A stretch of DNA of 16,105 bases from NCBI GenBank assembly GCA_964575715.1, contig CAZNSG010000109.1, positions 1 to 16,105 of the forward strand. Direction: 5' to 3'. The stretch comes from PNAI01 sp964575715. Its GTDB lineage: Bacteria; Pseudomonadota; Alphaproteobacteria; Rhizobiales; Xanthobacteraceae. How positions within the stretch are numbered: position 1 is the stretch's first letter; the number at the start of each line of letters is the position of its first letter. The position numbers and the translations under genes are program-made. Shown in pieces: positions 1 to 6,688 of this stretch. The notes beneath the pieces were generated by a model, which was given only the letters and a program-made list of their open reading frames with translations, was not told the origin of the DNA and did not search any database.

Positions 1-1002
1 AACCTCAAGAACGTCACCGCGGAGATCCCGCTCGGCCTGTTCACCTGCGTCACCGGCGTGTCCGGCGGCGGCAAGTCGACGCTCCTGCTCGACCCGCTCT
101 ACAAGGCGGTGGCGCGCAAGCTGAACGGCGCCAGCGAGGGCCCCGCCCCGCACGACAAGATCGAGGGGCTGGAGCACCTCGACAAGGTGATCGACATCGA
201 CCAGTCGCCGATCGGGCGCACGCCGCGCTCTAATCCCGCCACCTACACCGGCGCGTTCAGGCCGATCCGCGAATGGTTTTCCGGCCTGCCCGAAGCCAAG
301 GCGCGCGGCTACGCGCCGGGGCGGTTTTCGTTCAACGTCAAGGGCGGGCGCTGCGAGGCCTGCCAGGGCGACGGCGTGATCAAGATCGAGATGCACTTTC
401 TGCCCGACGTGTATGTCACCTGCGATATCTGCAAAGGCAAGCGCTACAACCGCGAGACGCTGGAAGTCACCTTCAAGCAAAAAACCATCGCCGATGTGCT
501 CGACATGACGGTGGAGGAGGCGCTGGAATTCTTCAAGGCGGTGCCGCGGGTGCGCGACGTGCTGGCGCTGTTGCATCGCGTCGGGCTCGACTACATCCAT
601 GTCGGGCAGCAGGCCACCACGCTCTCGGGCGGCGAGGCGCAGCGAGTGAAGCTGGCGAAAGAGCTTTCCAAGCGCGCCACCGGCCGCACTCTCTACATTC
701 TGGACGAGCCGACCACGGGCTTGCATTTCCACGATGTGGCGAAGCTGCTCGAAGTGCTGCACGAGCTGACCGACCAGGGCAATTCCGTGGTGGTGATCGA
801 GCACAATCTGGAAGTGATCAAGACCGCCGACTGGATCATCGATCTCGGCCCCGAGGGCGGCGACGGCGGCGGCGAGATTATTGCGGCCGGCACGCCGGAG
901 GATGTCGTGAAGGTCAAGCGCAGCTACACCGGCGCGTTTTTGAAGCCGGTGCTGGAGCGGCGCGAGAACAAGCGCAAGGCGAGGACGGTGGCGGCGGAGT
1001 AG
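1..1002 (+). CDS. uvrA: UvrABC excinuclease subunit A, 3' part
   Basis: UvrA is the damage-recognising ATPase of nucleotide excision repair; it loads UvrB at lesions in the cytoplasm. The frame is open from base 1, so the gene starts before the window and only the last 333 residues are seen. Visible in order: the second ATPase's Walker A (GVSGGGKST, bases 55-81), a CX2C-X19-CX2C zinc module (Cys codons 352, 361, 421, 430), the ABC signature LSGGEAQ (from 622), Walker B LYILDEP (from 691) and an H-loop VIEHN. This order and spacing are diagnostic of UvrA. The Walker A has GGG where GSG is common in other bacteria. The C-terminus is a short basic tail (RRENKRKARTVAAE); its coding DNA recurs 602 bp downstream. 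The GTG at 58 lies inside Walker A and is not a start. Confidence 0.97.
   Translation, partial: NLKNVTAEIPLGLFTCVTGVSGGGKSTLLLDPLYKAVARKLNGASEGPAPHDKIEGLEHLDKVIDIDQSPIGRTPRSNPATYTGAFRPIREWFSGLPEAKARGYAPGRFSFNVKGGRCEACQGDGVIKIEMHFLPDVYVTCDICKGKRYNRETLEVTFKQKTIADVLDMTVEEALEFFKAVPRVRDVLALLHRVGLDYIHVGQQATTLSGGEAQRVKLAKELSKRATGRTLYILDEPTTGLHFHDVAKLLEVLHELTDQGNSVVVIEHNLEVIKTADWIIDLGPEGGDGGGEIIAAGTPEDVVKVKRSYTGAFLKPVLERRENKRKARTVAAE
945..1000 (+). repeat. Direct repeat copy 1 (uvrA 3' tail)
   Basis: This 56-bp stretch encodes the last residues of UvrA just before its TAG stop. It matches 1547-1602 at 51 of 56 positions. It is part of the functional uvrA gene, so it is taken as the parental copy. 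Confidence 0.9.
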
Positions 1003-1157
1003 CCTCTTTTTTTCCCCTCCCCTTGTGCGGAGGGTCGGCGCGCCAACGGGACCGCGCGAAGCGCGGCCCGATGACAGGCTCCGCGTGCCGGGGTGGGATG
1101 ACTTGGGTACTACCTCCGACAGGTGCGCGGAGTCTCACTTTGTGCTAGTGAGGTGTC
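1003..1157. other. Intergenic segment with hairpins behind uvrA
   Basis: The segment starts with a T-rich run and a CCCTCCCC/GGAGGG inverted pair, followed by a perfect small hairpin CCGCGC-GAA-GCGCGG at 1052-1066. This resembles the GC-rich palindromic intergenic sequences common in rhizobial genomes and may act as a uvrA transcript end. No coding potential is convincing here. Confidence 0.4.
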
Positions 1158-1478
1158 ATGGCAATCGACGTCGAAGCAGAGATTCGCGACCTCAAGCGCC
1201 GCGTTGGCGAACTCGAAGGCTCGTTCGGCTTTCTGACCGAGCAGGTCAAAGCAGTTCACAAGGATCTTTTGGATTTTGAGGCAAAAACTGAGCAGCGATT
1301 TGTAAAGGTCGATGAGCGGTTTGATAAGGTCGACAAGCGGTTCGACAATTTGGAGCATAAGGTCGATGGCTTGGACCGCAAGATAGACAGCAAGATCGAT
1401 GGCCTGGCCAAGGCGCTGCCTGGCATCGTCGGCGACGCGGTTCGCGAGGCGAACCGAGAACGCGACAACAAACGCTGA
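1158..1478 (+). CDS. Small coiled-coil hypothetical protein
   Basis: A 106-residue, highly charged protein with no signal peptide or membrane segment. Residues about 48-85 are a run of near-identical heptads (RFVKVDE, RFDKVDK, RFDNLEH, KVDGLDR, KIDSKID), with hydrophobic residues at regular spacing. This predicts a long parallel coiled coil and oligomerisation. At DNA level these are about five degenerate 21-bp repeats. The start ATG follows a GAGGTG ribosome-binding site. Short proteins of this kind recur in rhizobial and phage genomes, sometimes as fibre-like or structural proteins, but no function can be assigned. The gene lies wholly between the two copies of the uvrA 3' tail, so it may have arrived with that rearrangement. 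Confidence 0.65.
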   Translation: MAIDVEAEIRDLKRRVGELEGSFGFLTEQVKAVHKDLLDFEAKTEQRFVKVDERFDKVDKRFDNLEHKVDGLDRKIDSKIDGLAKALPGIVGDAVREANRERDNKR

Positions 1479-1508
1479 TCTTGGCCAGCGCGCCCCGAAG
1501 GCGGGCGA

Positions 1509-1532
1509 CCTCTCCCCGCACGCGGGGAGAGG
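1509..1532. repeat. Perfect 11-bp palindrome
   Basis: CCTCTCCCCGC, a 2-nt spacer, then GCGGGGAGAGG forms a perfect GC-rich hairpin 30 bp behind the coiled-coil gene. It resembles the CCTCTCCCC-type palindromes scattered between rhizobial genes. It could end the upstream transcript, although no U-tract follows. Confidence 0.7.
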
Positions 1533-1546
1533 TGAAGTAATGCGGC

Positions 1547-1602
1547 GCCGGTGTTGGCGCGGCGCGAGAACAAGCGCAAGGCAAGGACGGTAGAGGCGGA
1601 GT
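1547..1602 (+). repeat. Direct repeat copy 2 (diverged uvrA 3' tail)
   Basis: A second copy of the uvrA 3' end, 51 of 56 bases identical to 945-1000. Read in the uvrA frame, three of the five differences are synonymous (CTG/TTG, GCG/GCA, GTG/GTA). That suggests the copy diverged while still coding, for example in another uvrA allele. The TAG stop is replaced by TGC. Its last bases (GGCGGAG) now sit at ribosome-binding distance from the PIN stump's ATG. Confidence 0.85.
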
Positions 1603-1605
1603 GCT

Positions 1606-1800
1606 ATGGCGCAGTTCGTAAACCCCTTAATTGTCAATAACTTTATTGATGCGAATATCATGGACGATATTGCTGACGGCAAAGATGACGCTGTCAATCG
1701 TATTATTGAAATGAATCAGAATAACGAAATCGAAATTCATCTTCCGTATTCAGTCCAAGATGAACTGAATCATTCGAATACCCCCGCGCATGTGGGATAA
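1606..1800 (+). pseudogene. PIN-domain protein, N-terminal stump
   Basis: The 64-residue product begins like a PIN-domain ribonuclease, the toxin fold of VapC-type systems. A hydrophobic strand leads into FIDANIMDDIADG, with the first catalytic acidic residue at D15. A helix region with VQDELNHSNTP follows, where E53 fits the second conserved acidic position. PIN proteins are normally about 130-150 residues, so the second half with the remaining acidic residues is missing. Homology-like sequence stops at about base 1789, where the DNA changes to a PPK2 C-terminus in another frame, and translation ends at TAA 1798-1800. The stretch is clearly more AT-rich than uvrA, which suggests an acquired origin. 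A GGCGGAG site precedes the ATG. I infer a non-functional remnant; the PIN assignment is by motif only. Confidence 0.6.
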
Positions 1801-1990
1801 ATACCAGGAGGCCTATGAATTGATGTTGAAGCGGTGCTCAACAGCCTGGGCGCCGTGGTACATCATTCCGGCCGATCGCAAATGGGCACGCAACTCCGTC
1901 GTCGCCGCGATTGTGCGGGCGACGCTCGAAGCGATGAATCCGCGATATTCCACGCCGGATTGGAATCCCAAGGATTTTACGGTGGTCTGA
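1790..1990 (+). pseudogene. PPK2-family polyphosphate kinase, C-terminal remnant
   Basis: PPK2 enzymes move phosphate between polyphosphate and nucleotides. The 66 residues here (WDKYQEAYELMLKRCST, then APWYIIPADRKWARN, then a VRATLEAMNP helix and a short tail) match the last quarter of the family, including the conserved APWY-x-IPAD-x-KW lid region. The Walker A and B motifs, which lie in the N-terminal two thirds, are absent, so this cannot be an active kinase. No ribosome-binding site supports the ATG at 1790, which sits inside the PIN stump. The sequence ends at a normal-looking stop. A deletion or recombination that joined the 5' end of one gene to the 3' end of another explains it best. 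Confidence 0.75.
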
Positions 1991-2173
1991 GGAGCGCGCA
2001 GTTTTTTGGGCAAATACAGCAGCAAAAAGGGGGGAAAGCGGCGCTTTTCGTAATTGGTCGCTAAACCGTTTTGCGAAATATTAACAATTTGAATAAAATT
2101 TTAGCGGCAGATTCAAACCTTCGAATAACGTTGGCGATTAAACTGCCGAGCCTATAGCAAACCTAATGGACAA
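1991..2173. promoter_or_regulatory. AT-rich intergenic region upstream of the 2174 gene
   Basis: This 183-bp gap contains a run of about 60 bp around 2065-2125 that is far more AT-rich than its surroundings, with TTAAC and AATAAAATTTTA stretches. It is likely to hold the promoter of the following gene. I could not pick a convincing -35/-10 pair. Confidence 0.35.
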
Positions 2174-2536
2174 ATGCGCGCTCACCGACTCAATCTTATG
2201 CGCATGATGAAATGGCGCATCGCGGTCCGCATCGATGTGCGGCGCGCCGTATTGATGATCAGCGGTGTCGGCGTCGCATTGACTTTGGCGTTTTTCTTCG
2301 CAGTCCAGGATTTTGCGGATAAACCCTTCGCCCACGAGTTTGGGCGGGAATGGCGCACGGGCATGATCATGTTCATGCCGCTCAGCGGCGACGACTGCCA
2401 GCGCAGCGCGTTCGATAACGATCGCGGCGCGATCTGGCCAGCCGGATCGATATCGTGCATGGACGCCACCGGAGAGTTAGAAAAACAGTCGGCGCCCGGC
2501 CACGTGATGTCGGTCGGCCGAAGCTTTCGCAAATGA
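2174..2536 (+). CDS. Single-pass membrane-anchored hypothetical protein
   Basis: A 120-residue protein with a basic N-terminus, one hydrophobic segment at about 26-45 (AVLMISGVGVALTLAFFFAV) and a polar domain predicted to face the periplasm. That domain carries GDDCQRSAFDNDRGAIWPAGSISC, two cysteines flanking an FDN-x-x-G motif. The spacing recalls a group of small uncharacterised rhizobial proteins with a C...FDN..G...C core. The cysteines could form a disulfide. No strong ribosome-binding site precedes the ATG, and a later start is possible, for example at Met9, Met11 or Met12. An open frame on the opposite strand overlaps nearly all of it but shows no family features. Function unknown. Confidence 0.6.
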   Translation: MRAHRLNLMRMMKWRIAVRIDVRRAVLMISGVGVALTLAFFFAVQDFADKPFAHEFGREWRTGMIMFMPLSGDDCQRSAFDNDRGAIWPAGSISCMDATGELEKQSAPGHVMSVGRSFRK

Positions 2537-2574
2537 GCGCTGCGCGCCAACCACAGCAGCTTGCGATGCAGGTC

Positions 2575-3474
2575 TCACACGGTGGGTTTGCCGGTGGCGA
2601 GCGTGGATTGGGATTGCCGCGCCGCCCGTTGCGGTTTGGCAAAACGCGCGCGCACAAAATCGAGCACTGTGACGCATAAGCCCGCAGCGAGCACAAGCCA
2701 GCCTGGCCGGATCATGTCGAAGTCGAATTCAAATGAAGTTTGCAGTACCCGCAACGGCGAAATGTTGAAAACGATCCCGATGCCGACGGCTTCGCAGATG
2801 AACGTGAGCGCGGAAATTACAACGGTCAGTGCAAGAAGCATCCAGGTCGGCAGCGCGCCGCGGGTCTTGCGGCGATTGACAATCAGGCGAAAGCCGATCA
2901 GCCAGCCATACAGACCCGCAGCGAAGGTTGGCACCCAAACATCGGCTTTGTTCTGCTGAAAGAAATGGATCAGCGCCAGCAATCCAATCGCGTAAATCGC
3001 CTGATGCAGGCGTTGCCAGCGTTTGACGCCGAGACGGCGCACCATGCCGTCGGTCGAGGTCACCGCGAGCGCGGTGAGACCGAGCAGCGCGAAAAAGCCG
3101 ATGGTCAAATAGATGCGAAAAATGATTTCGGTGGCGACTTTGGCCAGATCGAACATCTGATCGACGACAAAGAGCGTGATGTGTGCGGCGGCATAGGCGA
3201 AGGCGCCGACACCGATCATCCGCCGTACATCCAAGAGCCGATTGAAACGCGCGATCCGGCTCAACGGAGTCACCGCAAGCGCGACCAATACGAGTATGAT
3301 CGCCCAAAAGCCGGCGCGGTGGATCAGATTGTCAATCGGCCTCGCGTCCAGCCTGATCGCATCAAATTCGTAGATCGCCTTGGCGAATGGCGCGAGCAGG
3401 CCCAGCAACGTCAAAATGCGCAGTGAAGACAGACGGTCGCCGGGATCGCGCCAGACTTTGAGTGGGTGTCGCAT
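2575..3474 (-). CDS. msrQ: MsrQ-like haem b membrane protein (ferric reductase-like TM domain)
   Basis: MsrQ is the inner-membrane haem b subunit that passes electrons to the periplasmic methionine-sulfoxide reductase MsrP. The 299-residue product has about seven to eight hydrophobic segments. Its central part (about 54-200) matches the family: likely haem-ligand histidines H98 (AYAAAHITLF), H157 (LHQAIY) and H170 (LALIHFF), plus the motif RLGVKRWQRLHQ. E. coli MsrQ has about 211 residues; here an extra C-terminal part (about 208-299) adds one or two further membrane spans. The msrP gene expected upstream is absent; the next gene is a dehalogenase. It could therefore serve another partner, or msrP may lie elsewhere. 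An in-frame TAG lies a few codons upstream, so the ATG at 3474 is the first possible start. Confidence 0.85.
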   Translation of the reverse strand: MRHPLKVWRDPGDRLSSLRILTLLGLLAPFAKAIYEFDAIRLDARPIDNLIHRAGFWAIILVLVALAVTPLSRIARFNRLLDVRRMIGVGAFAYAAAHITLFVVDQMFDLAKVATEIIFRIYLTIGFFALLGLTALAVTSTDGMVRRLGVKRWQRLHQAIYAIGLLALIHFFQQNKADVWVPTFAAGLYGWLIGFRLIVNRRKTRGALPTWMLLALTVVISALTFICEAVGIGIVFNISPLRVLQTSFEFDFDMIRPGWLVLAAGLCVTVLDFVRARFAKPQRAARQSQSTLATGKPTV

Positions 3475-3580
3475 GGGGCCATGCGACTAGCATGGCTGCC
3501 GCTCGGACGCCAATTACTTGGCTGTGATCCATGGCGGTGCGAGCTTGACAACCCGGCGATCGGGCGGGCGCCTGTAGCGA

Positions 3581-4285
3581 TCACGCCCCGAGCTTTTCGG
3601 CGAGGTCGTTCAAGTCAGCCGCTGCGACATCGACAGTCACTTTTGGCGCAGATTCGCCGCGTCCAGACCCGTGTTCGTTGGGCCGCGCAATGTGGGCGGT
3701 GCGCAGCCCGCATTTTAACGCCGAAGCAAGATCATTGGAATGTGCCGCCACCATCATGCAATCGCCGGGCGCAAGATCGAAGGCCTCGCACGCCGCGAGA
3801 TAGACCCGCGGCTTGGGCTTGAAATCACCGGCAATTTCGGAACCGAGAATCGCGTCCCAGGGAAATTTGTTCCGGCGCGCAAGATCCACCATCAGCGAAA
3901 TGTTGCCATTCGATACCGGCGCGAGCCAATATTTGCGGCTGAGGTGCGCGAGCCCGGGAGATGAATCCGGCCAGGCGTCGAGCCGATGCCAGGCGAGATT
4001 GAGGTTGGTCAGAGCGTCCTCGGATAGACCGGCAATTTCAAAGCGTGGCAATATCTTTTCGAGATTGCGCCGGTGCAGCACGTCGAGCTTGCAGAACGCC
4101 TGCCGGCCGGAGCGAATTTCATCCATGGCCGGCTGGTATTCCGCACGCCAGGCGTCGGCGAAGGCGAGCCAATCGATTTCGTAACCGTAAGGATTGAGAA
4201 TATTTTTCACCTCACGTGCAATGCTAGATCGCCAGTCGACCAGCGTGCCGAAAACATCGAAGAACAGGGCTTTGAGGGCAGGCAT
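3581..4285 (-). CDS. Haloacid dehalogenase, type II (HAD superfamily)
   Basis: Type II haloacid dehalogenases hydrolyse 2-haloalkanoic acids through an aspartyl ester in the cytoplasm. The 234-residue protein starts MPALKALFFDVFGTLVDW, with nucleophile D10. It continues with the helical cap (DAWRAEYQPAM, then KLDVLHRRNLEKIL), motif II SN at 125-126, FKPKPRVY with lysines 156/158, and MMVAAHSNDLASAL with D185. Length and motif order suit the family. The AAH-x-x-D version of the last motif differs from the SSNAWD of well-studied L-2-haloacid enzymes, so the substrate may differ. The frame stays open to 4384, but the extra N-terminal 33 residues are unlike the family, and ATG 4285 gives the usual start. 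It diverges from the DUF2314 genes. Confidence 0.88.
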   Translation of the reverse strand: MPALKALFFDVFGTLVDWRSSIAREVKNILNPYGYEIDWLAFADAWRAEYQPAMDEIRSGRQAFCKLDVLHRRNLEKILPRFEIAGLSEDALTNLNLAWHRLDAWPDSSPGLAHLSRKYWLAPVSNGNISLMVDLARRNKFPWDAILGSEIAGDFKPKPRVYLAACEAFDLAPGDCMMVAAHSNDLASALKCGLRTAHIARPNEHGSGRGESAPKVTVDVAAADLNDLAEKLGA

Positions 4286-4305
4286 GGATAAACTCGCCGT
4301 CTCAT

Positions 4306-4377
4306 ATTGTCGTAAGCAATGAGATTGTCGAGAGGAAAGGCAACAGTGTAGCACCCTATTGTTAGGAGACAAACAAT
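4306..4377. promoter_or_regulatory. Possible operator region with ATTGT boxes
   Basis: Between the divergent dehalogenase and DUF2314 genes lie two direct ATTGTCG copies (4306-4312 and 4324-4330), the second within CAAT-GAG-ATTG. A 20-bp inverted repeat ATTGTT-N8-AACAAT follows at 4358-4377, 27 bp before the DUF2314 start codon. The arrangement suits a dimeric regulator, but no regulator gene is nearby and the match could be chance. Confidence 0.3.
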
Positions 4378-4404
4378 TGCGCATAGTTTTGGCGGGGGAT
4401 CACT

Positions 4405-4905
4405 ATGCGTCGCGTCGCATTGTTCGTACTTGCCGCAAGCTGCTGCGCGATCGAGGTTCGAGCGCAGTCGCTTCTTGAAAGAGTTGAGCGTGACGAGTTG
4501 GCGGTGGTCACCGAGAATGACCCGATCATGGTCGCGGCGATACGCAAAGCGCGCGCGAGTTTGCCTGAATTCCTTAGGCTGGCACGGGCGCCTGACCCTT
4601 CTATGTCGAGCTTTGCCATCAAAGTTCCGGTTCGCGCCGGTGACCAGAGCGAATATTTCTGGATTACGGAATTTAAACATCAGGATGGACACTATTCCGG
4701 CCGTATCGACAACATCCCGAGATGGGCGACGAATCTGAAAATGGGAGATACGATTGAATTTGCAGAAAGCGATATCGTCGATTGGCTCTATGTCCAGGAT
4801 AGAAGGATGAAAGGAAACTTCACGTTCTGCGCTCTCATGCAACGGGAACCAAGAACAGAGGCCCGAGCTCTCATCAAACGCTTTGGGGCCGATTGCAAAC
4901 GGTAA
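4405..4905 (+). CDS. Secreted DUF2314 protein (copy A)
   Basis: A 166-residue protein with a cleavable signal peptide (basic MRR, hydrophobic core, likely cut after VRA before Gln21), so periplasmic or exported. The mature part matches the DUF2314 pattern: a helix with DPIMVAAIRKARASLPEFL, then SEYFWITEF, a Gly-rich HYSGRIDN turn, LKMGDTIEFAESDIVDWLY, and KGNFTFCALM followed by a C-terminal helix. The family's biochemical role is unknown. The ATG follows a GGGGGAT ribosome-binding site. A second, related gene begins 13 bp behind the stop, which suggests one transcript and a tandem duplication. Confidence 0.85.
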   Translation: MRRVALFVLAASCCAIEVRAQSLLERVERDELAVVTENDPIMVAAIRKARASLPEFLRLARAPDPSMSSFAIKVPVRAGDQSEYFWITEFKHQDGHYSGRIDNIPRWATNLKMGDTIEFAESDIVDWLYVQDRRMKGNFTFCALMQREPRTEARALIKRFGADCKR

Positions 4906-4918
4906 GGAACGGTAGCGC

Positions 4919-5434
4919 ATGGTTCGGAAATCGATTGTCTTGCTTTTGTCCGGTATCGCCCTGCTTCTCAGTTCCGAGCGAGTCGACGCTCAGACCATTT
5001 TGGATAAAGCTGAACGCGATGAAACCGTCGTGATTCCCAAGGACGATCCGGACATGGCCACAGCAATGCGCAAGGCCCGCATGACGCTGCCCAATTTCCT
5101 GGCGCTCGCGCGGGCTCCAACGCGATCGATGACGAACTTTGCAATCAAAGTCGGCATTCGCGCCGACAATGGCAGTCATGAATATTTTTGGGTCAGGCCG
5201 TTCGAGAATAAAGGCAATCGATACACAGGCCAGCTTCGGAACACGCCGTGATCGGTTAAACATCTCAAGAACGGCGACACTATCACGTTCACGGAACACG
5301 AGATCGTCGACTGGACTTACCTTGACGGCGGCAAAATGAAAGGCAACTACACGGCCTGCGCTATTCTTAAGCGGGAGCCGAAGGAGAGTGCCGAAGCCTT
5401 CAAGAAACAATACGGGCTTGAGTGCGATCTCTGA
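4919..5434 (+). pseudogene. DUF2314 protein copy B, interrupted by in-frame TGA
   Basis: A tandem paralogue of the preceding gene with an AAGGAA ribosome-binding site, a signal peptide (cut near VDA before Gln), and the same core: DPDMATAMRKARMTLPNFL, HEYFWVRPF, RYTGQLRN. Translation stops after 110 codons at TGA 5249-5251. The same frame then continues without a break (KHLKNGDTITF, EHEIVDWTY, KMKGNYTACAI) to a second TGA at 5432-5434 and aligns to the end of copy A. The stop falls where copy A has Arg (IPRW), so a CGA-to-TGA change is the simplest cause. The truncated product loses the DIVDW and GN.T.CA segments and is probably inactive. No restart codon with a ribosome-binding site follows. 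The rest of the frame is well preserved, so the break looks recent. Confidence 0.85.
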
Positions 5435-5456
5435 CGGAACGCGATAAAGGAGGTGG

Positions 5457-6545
5457 CTAAGCTGCGATCAGCTCCACCCTCACCTCGCTCGGCAGCGTCG
5501 CAGGTGTCGGCAGTTCATCGCCCTCAGCAACTTCATAGCCGACGGCGCGCAGCACGCCGGTCGCCGGACACATCTCGACCGCAAGGCGCGTGAAGGAATT
5601 GAGCACGGGCGGCACGATCCAGGCAAAACTGTCACGCGCCATACTTCCCGGCCAGCGCGCGAGCGCCTCACGCCGCGTGCGGCTGTTTTCCGCCGCCTCC
5701 TCGAAGGTACTGGCCAAGAGCTTACCGCCGCCGACGCGCGCCTCCCATTGCGCTGTGCTGTGCGCTGCGCTGGCAAGCCAATCGTTCGCCGCCGAGGTCT
5801 CGTTTACACGGGTATTCGCGCTGCGCTCGGTGCGCTCGATCACGCAACGCTGCCCGGGATTGCACCCAACCAGCGTGTAGATCACCGGCCGCGCGACCGG
5901 AGTCGTCTCCAATTGGCGCTTGGCTTCGTCATAGCCGCTGCAAGTTTCGAGCACCTGACGCAGGAGCTGATCGGGCGGGATATCGCGCACATGCAGCAGC
6001 GTGTCGAGCGCGTTGATGCCGAGATCGTAGAACCGCAGCCAGCGTCCATGCGTGCGGCGCAGCAGCGGCGCCTGATTAATGGCGCAAGCAAAGCGGCCGG
6101 GCGCGAGAGCGGTCAGCGCGCCGACATAGCCGGGCCAGGTGACGTTGAAAAATTCTCCGGCTGGTCCGCGCATGCGCGCGATCTCAACGTAGCGGCCAAG
6201 GCCGGGAAATGGCCAATCGAGCGTGCGCATGAGCCATGGCGCTGAGCCTTCCTCGCGCGCGAGCGAGGTGCAACACCATTGATACGAGCCGTTGAGGAAC
6301 CAGATGCCGGGGAAGCCAAGCGCGGCCGCGATTGCGCCGATCTCCTCGACATAAGGCGAGCGCGAGCGCATGAGCCATTGCTTGGTGTAATGGTCAAGCA
6401 GCGGCAGGAGCGGCCGGCTCAGGCGCGGAAACCAGCCGAGACAAGCGTTGCGCAGGGCGCGCGCGCGAGCCTCCGCTTCTCGCGCATGCTGCAGTGTGCC
6501 GCCGTTGCGGATGTCGATGATGGGGATGGGGGTCAGGTTCGCCAT
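5457..6545 (-). CDS. C45-like Ntn-hydrolase (linear amide C-N hydrolase/acyltransferase type)
   Basis: A 362-residue cytoplasmic-looking protein whose centre matches the acid ceramidase/NAAA/penicillin acyltransferase type of N-terminal nucleophile hydrolases, which cut linear amides. Key features (numbered from the GTG at 6548): W91-CCTS with Cys93 in the nucleophile CTS motif, RTLDW at 108-112 supplying the Arg/Asp pair, FNVTWPG at about 134-140, and CAINQAP with Asn159. In the family, self-cleavage just before the Cys exposes it as the active N-terminus; that would release a roughly 92-residue prosegment here. ATG 6545 is preferred because AAAGG lies 9-10 bases upstream; GTG 6548 is one codon earlier. 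It has no partner gene beside it, and its substrate is unknown. The next gene on this strand is a transporter, 143 bp upstream. Confidence 0.75.
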   Translation of the reverse strand: MANLTPIPIIDIRNGGTLQHAREAEARARALRNACLGWFPRLSRPLLPLLDHYTKQWLMRSRSPYVEEIGAIAAALGFPGIWFLNGSYQWCCTSLAREEGSAPWLMRTLDWPFPGLGRYVEIARMRGPAGEFFNVTWPGYVGALTALAPGRFACAINQAPLLRRTHGRWLRFYDLGINALDTLLHVRDIPPDQLLRQVLETCSGYDEAKRQLETTPVARPVIYTLVGCNPGQRCVIERTERSANTRVNETSAANDWLASAAHSTAQWEARVGGGKLLASTFEEAAENSRTRREALARWPGSMARDSFAWIVPPVLNSFTRLAVEMCPATGVLRAVGYEVAEGDELPTPATLPSEVRVELIAA

Positions 6546-6688
6546 CACTGCGCCTTTGGCTGTGCCGTTAAGTTGTCACGCGATTGTGTCAAAGACATGC
6601 TAACATCCAGTCTAAACACGCGTGCTTATTTTCCTTCAACCGACCGGCAGCCGATACAGCGTACAATCGTCAAAGATACGGTACGGCC

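Noticed and set aside
1110..1697. A 195-codon minus-strand frame over the coiled-coil gene
   Set aside because: Its middle part mirrors the heptad repeats on the other strand, and it crosses the palindrome and the uvrA tail copy.
2065..2125. AT-rich stretch with TTAAC as a CtrA-type binding site
   Set aside because: The spacing of the TTAA half-sites does not fit TTAA-N7-TTAA.
2182..2550. A 122-codon minus-strand frame opposite the small membrane protein
   Set aside because: It shows no signal, membrane or family pattern, while the plus-strand frame has a clear membrane segment and a coherent polar domain.
2740..3426. A 228-codon plus-strand frame opposite msrQ
   Set aside because: Its product is a charged, repeat-free shadow of the membrane protein gene; the minus-strand frame has conserved histidines and membrane spans.
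4286..4384. N-terminal 33-residue extension of the dehalogenase
   Set aside because: It is unlike any HAD N-terminus and is cysteine-rich; the family start MPALKALFFD fits ATG 4285.
5249..5251. In-frame TGA in DUF2314 copy B as a selenocysteine codon
   Set aside because: The paralogue has Arg at this place, no redox motif surrounds it, and no selenocysteine insertion hairpin is evident right behind it.
5445..5453. Near-perfect ribosome-binding sequence AAAGGAGGT on the plus strand
   Set aside because: No ATG, GTG or TTG at proper distance opens a reading frame; it lies at the end of the convergent hydrolase gene and is probably chance.
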